DNA of 64,000 nt from Gnetum montanum. Lineage: Eukaryota > Streptophyta > Gnetopsida > Gnetales > Gnetaceae. The DNA is taken from NCBI GenBank assembly GCA_015680685.1, contig MNCI01022350.1, forward strand, positions 1 to 64,000, written 5' to 3'. This document shows, piece after piece, positions 59,609-64,000 of this stretch. The position numbers were made by a program, and so were the translations under genes. The notes beneath the pieces are model-generated. The model was not told the DNA's origin, made no database searches, and was given only the letters and a program-made list of their open reading frames with translations. How positions within the stretch are numbered: the first letter of the stretch is position 1; every line of letters begins with the position of its first letter.

Positions 59609-60649
59609 TGATGAGACGCGACATGCACTGTGCCGCGATATCGCATCTTTCCCTGCGATATCGCGTACGCGATATCGCGGTCCGCCGCCATATCTATAAA
59701 TAAGAGGCGGCACTCCCCTTATTTCCAAATCCTGGCTAGAAGTAGTGAAGCTCTGGCAGATTGATCACTCCAGAGTTAGAATTTTTCCCATGTGCCCGCA
59801 GTAGGAGTCCTAGAGTGAACGGATCTTTATTCGAGCAGCTTGTAACCTGAACCCAAGTATGTATGCCAATAAAGACGAACTTGATTGGATAAACCTTGCA
59901 GTACATGGTTTTATTGTTGTTTATTTACTGCTTTCCTAGTGCGCACAGGTATGACTTGATTACGAGCGCCTACGGACGTGTACGGCTAGTCAAGGAATCG
60001 GCTGCTTGTCGCAACGCGTGAGTACGACTTGACTACGAGCATTGGCTGCTTGGTAACCCAATAGCGTATTCCAGGATTCTGCGCTTGGTAATCCCAGTGG
60101 TAGTCCAATGTGTACGGCTAGTCAAGGAATCAGCTACTCATTGCTAGGCTAGAACGTGTGATAAGTACGACTTAGTTACGAGCACCCACAGGTGTGTACG
60201 GCTAGCTAAGGAATCGGCTGCTTATCACACTTAAGCTAAATAGGTGCCTCAGTACGACCACTTCAAGCACTTGCATTATGTGTGGTGATCCCAGTAATGA
60301 TTAGCGTTTGGTAAGCCATAGTTGCATAGTTCAGGGTGTGTCCGGTAAGTGGGAACGGATGCTGATGCTAGTTAATTTAGACTTAGATCATTAGTTAGAG
60401 TTAGTTAGTTTCTCAACCCTTTTCCCTGATAGCATAGAAGATAAACCGAAAAATACCAAAAAAATCACATACCTCAGACTTGCTTAACCATACACCGTGA
60501 CACTTACAAGCAAGCCTGGGAAGTCAACGAATGATTAACCCCAAGTGTTTCTTGTGGTGTTAAGGCATTTATTCTGCAGAGTTCAACCGGATCGCACGTG
60601 CACGCTCGTATTCGTATGGTTGAGTGTAGGGGTACCTCGCCACTCATCA
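59609..60649 (+). repeat. A4 5' LTR (1041 bp)
   Basis: It runs from TGATGAGACGCG to GCCACTCATCA. A 24-bp perfect palindrome centred on GCGTACGC lies at 59655-59678 in a GATATCGC array (59633-59680), with TATA box TATAAATA at 59695-59702. It is about 200-270 bp longer than the A1 and A2 LTRs because of a repeated block at 59950-60235. It should promote transcription at its left end and terminate it at the right copy. Confidence 0.97.
59950..60235 (+). repeat. Repeated block inside the A4 LTR
   Basis: The pair of motifs GTACGACTTGATTACGAGC and GTGTACGGCTAGTCAAGGAA occurs three times: first motif at about 59950, 60012 and 60164, second at about 59978, 60110 and 60194. A2 LTRs carry one set. The motif also appears in the minus-strand LTR near position 60-90. 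Confidence 0.8.
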
Positions 60650-60650
60650 T

Positions 60651-60668
60651 TGGCGCCGTTGCCGGGGA
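60651..60668 (+). promoter_or_regulatory. A4 primer-binding site, tRNA-Asp type
   Basis: TGGCGCCGTTGCCGGGGA lies one base after the LTR. It is the complement of the 3' end of plant tRNA-Asp including CCA, the classic Athila/Tat primer site, and is the reference for the decayed sites at 12573, 29776 and 40731. Confidence 0.95.
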
Positions 60669-60796
60669 CTAAGTGTTTTTTACGCCAATTGAACATAAGG
60701 GATATCACTCACATCGTTGTGAGCCTAAAACGAACCTTAGGATTAATCAGTTAATTCAGAACATAAATAACGGTGAAAGTTAGCACACCATTAGAA

Positions 60797-63700
60797 ATGG
60801 CTTCTTCTCATGCAATCAACTCACCTAAGGACAATACAGGAGAAAGGTAGGATCATACGCATAACCAAAATCAACCATGTCCTCAACAATCCAAAGTCAC
60901 ATATACTCATCCCGATGCGTATGTGCCGGATTTTACCTTTGTTTTCCATCAAGATGAGCAACTACGGTGGAGAGACATGCAAGGTAACATCGTGTTACCC
61001 CCAGATCGCTCTGCTCCCAACATGCTTTTCCGTGCCTTGGTACCGATTGGCATGCATGAGCTGTTCGCAGAATATGTTTTGGATGACCATGACACAAGGG
61101 ATTATCATCCCACAAATGTCCAACGTATTCGGGACGAAAGGCAGGAGAGCCAACATTCACTATTGAAGGGCAAGGTTCCCCACGTCATTAGTGAAACAGG
61201 AGACGAGGAACCCCTCACGATGGGTTTCTTAGAAAATGATGTTCCTCCTCCTCACTCTAGTGAAGAGGTTAGGCATCAGGGCCTTAGATCAACGATACAT
61301 ATTCCAGGCTCTGATCCCCGTGAGCACCAGTTGTTCACAGCAGGAATAGCTACTCACACTAATGACAGACTCGTTGATCGTCACAACGATCGGGGCCGAA
61401 GCAGCCGAAGAGAAGGCAAGAAACATCACCATGGTGATGGATCCCCTTCTTCTTCTCCTTCATCTCATCATTCACCCTCTCCTTCCACACCTAGGTGTAG
61501 CCACCATGAGCATAACGCGGAGAGTAAAGGTAAAAGAGATGAAATGCCTCGACAGGAAGGTCGAGAGGAATTAGGACAAGGGCAAGGATGTAGGGAGAAT
61601 AGGGAACCACCACGTAGACATCACAGACGTCATGAAAGAGATGATCATGACGAACCCCTATTCGCAACCCGAAGCATGCTTGATATTAGAGAGGCAGTTA
61701 GGATTCCCACAAGGCATTTAAAGGATAGTAGGATCAAGCATTTGGACATAAATAATATCCCACGTTTTGAAGGGGGATACAACGCTGATCCTCAGCATCA
61801 TTTACAGGCATTCCACGATGCCTGTGCCTTGCTGAACATAGATAATGAGTGGCAGAAGCTTAAGTTGTTCCCAAGGACACTCATTAAAGAAGCAAAGAGT
61901 TGGTACCGGTCCTTAGAACTGGAAACCATCAGGAGGTGGAGTACAATGCTTGAATTGTTCAACAACAAATATCAAACATACTCCAGAGTGTCTAACTTGC
62001 GTAAGCAGATCCAAGGCTGGAAACAAGGTGCTCATGCTGCCATGGCCCATTACTATACACTGCTACATCGTTGCCCGGGCCATGGGTACGCTAAGCGGGA
62101 TCAACTTCGCCACCTCGTGGATGGGCTACGAAATGAAACGAGAAGAACTCTTGGGACTTACGCCCAAGGGAGACTCTCCCAACTAAGAGCCCATGAAGTT
62201 GAAGTATTGTTGGAACAAGTAGCGCAAGAAGAGGGTGAGCTACGGAAAAGAGAAAGTGCGGAGGAATACAACCGTGATCCCTCCCTTCGTAAGAAGGGAG
62301 TGAAATTCTGTGATGAGGAGGATGAGTCACCACTCGAAGAGTTGGTGAACAGGAAAACTGTGCCGATCCAAAAGTTAACAACGGAGGTATCGGCTAAGGT
62401 AGACCAAATGTGGGATTCCTTAGACTCACGAATAGAAACAGTCCTGAAAATAGTAGAAGAGTCTAAGGATGAGCAAAGTAGTGATAAAAGCAAGAACATG
62501 CGGAGAAACTTTAACCCTGCACATAACAAGGGTAAGGGAAAAATCTCTAACTCCGATGAGGCTGAAAATTCTGATTCAGACAATGACGGTGGATGTGAGG
62601 TCTGCTATTATGACCATCCTAAGGGATGTTGTCCAATCATCTCACATCTGCAGGAGTCTGGGGTGTATGCATTAAATCCAAGACTTAATCAACGGCAAAC
62701 ACCCAGAAGGTTACCTTATCCACAAGGTAACCCGAGGCAGTTCCACCAACCCTTGACGTATTATCCAAGTGGAACACCTCCGCAGCCCATCGAGCAACAT
62801 CAGCAGTGGCAATACCCACAGTCATGGGGGATGCCACAGCCAACACATCGATACCCTTACCGGCAGCCTGATCCTTATGGTTATTATGTGCAGCAGCCAG
62901 TTTCTCCAGGTGACGCTATGAGTCACACTCCACGCCGTCACTACTACGCTCGGGAGTACTTCAGAAGGACTCCTTCTCCTCCGGGAGACATTCCACATTC
63001 TGTCCATCCTCTAACTCCACCCGCACCTTTTCCTCAAGTAGTTCCCATAACACCTCCTGCTCCAACAATGCAAGGGGAATTACCTACCCAACCGCAGCAA
63101 CGTCACGCCGCGAGATCTGTAAATATTCAGAGTGTAAATATCCAACCGGACACTAGTTCTGGCGATAACTGTACAAAAAAGAGACCCTTTTTCAGAACTA
63201 GGAGCCCGGATAGGCTCTCGCAACAACAAGCGGACGGGTATATGTATAGGCCTCTAACTACTAACACTTCGGAGCACCCTTCAGTCCAAGGGAATGTAAC
63301 GCATACGGTTATGCTAACACATACCGTAACTGACTGGATCAAGGTAGGCCACCTTCCCAGGAAACTAACTGATCCTGGGAGTCCCTTTATTCATTTGCAG
63401 ATCGCTGGGAATGCACCACATCGAGCTCTTCTTGACTCAGGTTCCGGAGTCAACTTAATTTCGCGAAAGATGTATCACGCCTGGAACCTGCCCCAACTTA
63501 AGAAGAGCAACATCCAACTAGAGCTGGCAGACCAGTCCATCACTATTCCCTTGGGTTTGGTGGAGGACGTTATCACCACTGTGTGTGGTTGGTCCTACCC
63601 AGCGGATTTCCTAGTGATCGATGTTAACAACAACGAAGGGGACTTCCCAATTATAATGGGAAGGGCATGGCTAAGCACAGTAGATGCATGCCTTAGGATC

Positions 63701-64000
63701 CGTGATCTTTCCTTGGAAATCTCCAAGATAAACATATGTGGAAAGATCGAGAAGAGGATAGTTCCATGCATCACATACAGTGATTCATCGGGTGATGACA
63801 CGGAGGAAATGTCTCCATGTCACAGGTGTGCCCAGGAAACTCTGCAACAAAGATGCCTGTATGTAGCAACCACACAAGAAGTAGTAGACACCCCGTGGTT
63901 GACAGCTTCTCATAAGAGCAAACAAATATGCATGGAACGAACTGAGGCAACTCATGCCAACAACCGTGGCATAGACACATTGGAACGTGAGCGTCGCCAA
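60797..64000 (+). CDS. A4 Gag-protease polyprotein, open to the window end
   Basis: ATG 60797 is the first after the primer site. One in-frame TAG at 60848 (codon 18) is followed by 1050 open codons to the edge; the next in-frame ATG is 60977. Residues below count from 60797. Gag domain: about 310-480 (RFEGGYNADPQ, LKLFPRTLIKEAKSWYRSLE, FNNKYQTYSRVSNLRKQ, LRHLVDGLRNETRRTL). Zinc knuckle: CEVCYYDHPKGCC at about 600 (62594), spacing CX2CX3HX4C. A Pro/Gln/Tyr-rich linker follows. Aspartic protease: LLDSGSGVNLIS with catalytic Asp at about 880 (63434), then IPLGLVEDV and IIMGRAWLSTVD. Pol should follow outside. The TAG may be read through, sequenced wrongly, or bypassed by the later start. Confidence 0.93.

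Larger units (their letters stand above)
59609..64000 (+). mobile_element. Element A4: young Athila-like element, 5' half
   Basis: It has an intact-looking 5' LTR with perfect 7-bp inverted ends (TGATGAG/CTCATCA), a perfect primer-binding site, and a gag-protease frame open to the window edge. Its preserved frame and GC-rich, unmutated palindromes contrast with A1-A3, which implies recent insertion or purifying selection. The left flank ATGTA (59604-59608) should recur after its 3' LTR, outside this window. Confidence 0.95.

Noticed and set aside
62091-62583. Minus-strand open frames up to 141 codons
   Set aside because: They lie opposite intact A4 gag and reflect its base composition.
1-64000. 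tRNA or rRNA genes
   Set aside because: No cloverleaf with the usual conserved arms was noticed; the tRNA-like matches are primer-binding sites directly after LTRs.

Overview
The window looks like intergenic DNA from a large, repeat-rich plant genome. It is AT-rich and holds no convincing cellular gene. It is packed with nested, mostly decayed LTR retrotransposons of plant-specific types: Athila-like Ty3/gypsy with a tRNA-Asp primer site, Tat-like Ty3/gypsy with a second RNase H, and Ty1/copia with a tRNA-iMet primer site. The species cannot be fixed from this sequence; a gymnosperm-like genome is only a guess. Three N positions, two of them directly beside long simple-sequence runs, suggest unresolved assembly spots.

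Layout, left to right. (1) 1-422: end of a minus-strand family-A (Athila-like) LTR. (2) 423-4625: 3' part and LTR of a second Athila-like family, B. (3) about 5550-10830: a degenerate tandem array with a period near 185-190 bp. (4) 11748-21613: a complete but decayed family-A element (A1: LTR, gag-pro-pol, LTR) with target-site duplication (TSD) ACAAC. It sits inside (5) a Tat-like element whose pol and 3' LTR run from 21619 to 27449. (6) 27450-28756: minus-strand copia gag-protease debris. (7) 28757 to about 39193: a family-B element (B1) with 5' LTR, gag-protease, no polymerase, then an extra ORF; a family-A solo LTR (TSD ATATA) lies inside it. (8) 39194-53323: a copia element with gag but no recognisable reverse transcriptase. 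Its 5' LTR is split by (9) a complete family-A element, A2 (39959-48574, TSD GTGTG), with gag, no pol, and a long extra ORF. (10) 53324-58984: family-A-like gag-pro-pol remains (A3), interrupted by a solo LTR of yet another family (57277-57850, TSD ACTAA). (11) 59609-64000: the 5' half of a much younger family-A element (A4). It has a 1041-bp LTR, a perfect primer-binding site and a gag-protease frame open for 1050 codons to the window edge.

The most interesting structure is shared by A2 and B1. Each keeps gag, lacks reverse transcriptase and integrase, and carries a long 3' ORF with a domain resembling the 'putative plant transposon protein' family followed by coiled coil. Each also has, upstream of that ORF, a second copy of the kind of palindromic array plus TATA box that its own LTR uses as promoter. 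This suggests non-autonomous elements with two promoters. All three plus-strand LTR families here place short palindromic motif arrays in their LTRs (GATATCGC-type, GTGCAC/TAATGCACC-type, AGACGTCT-type).

Coordinates of LTR ends supported by terminal inverted repeats and TSDs are firm. Limits of decayed coding regions and of old family-B LTRs are approximate.
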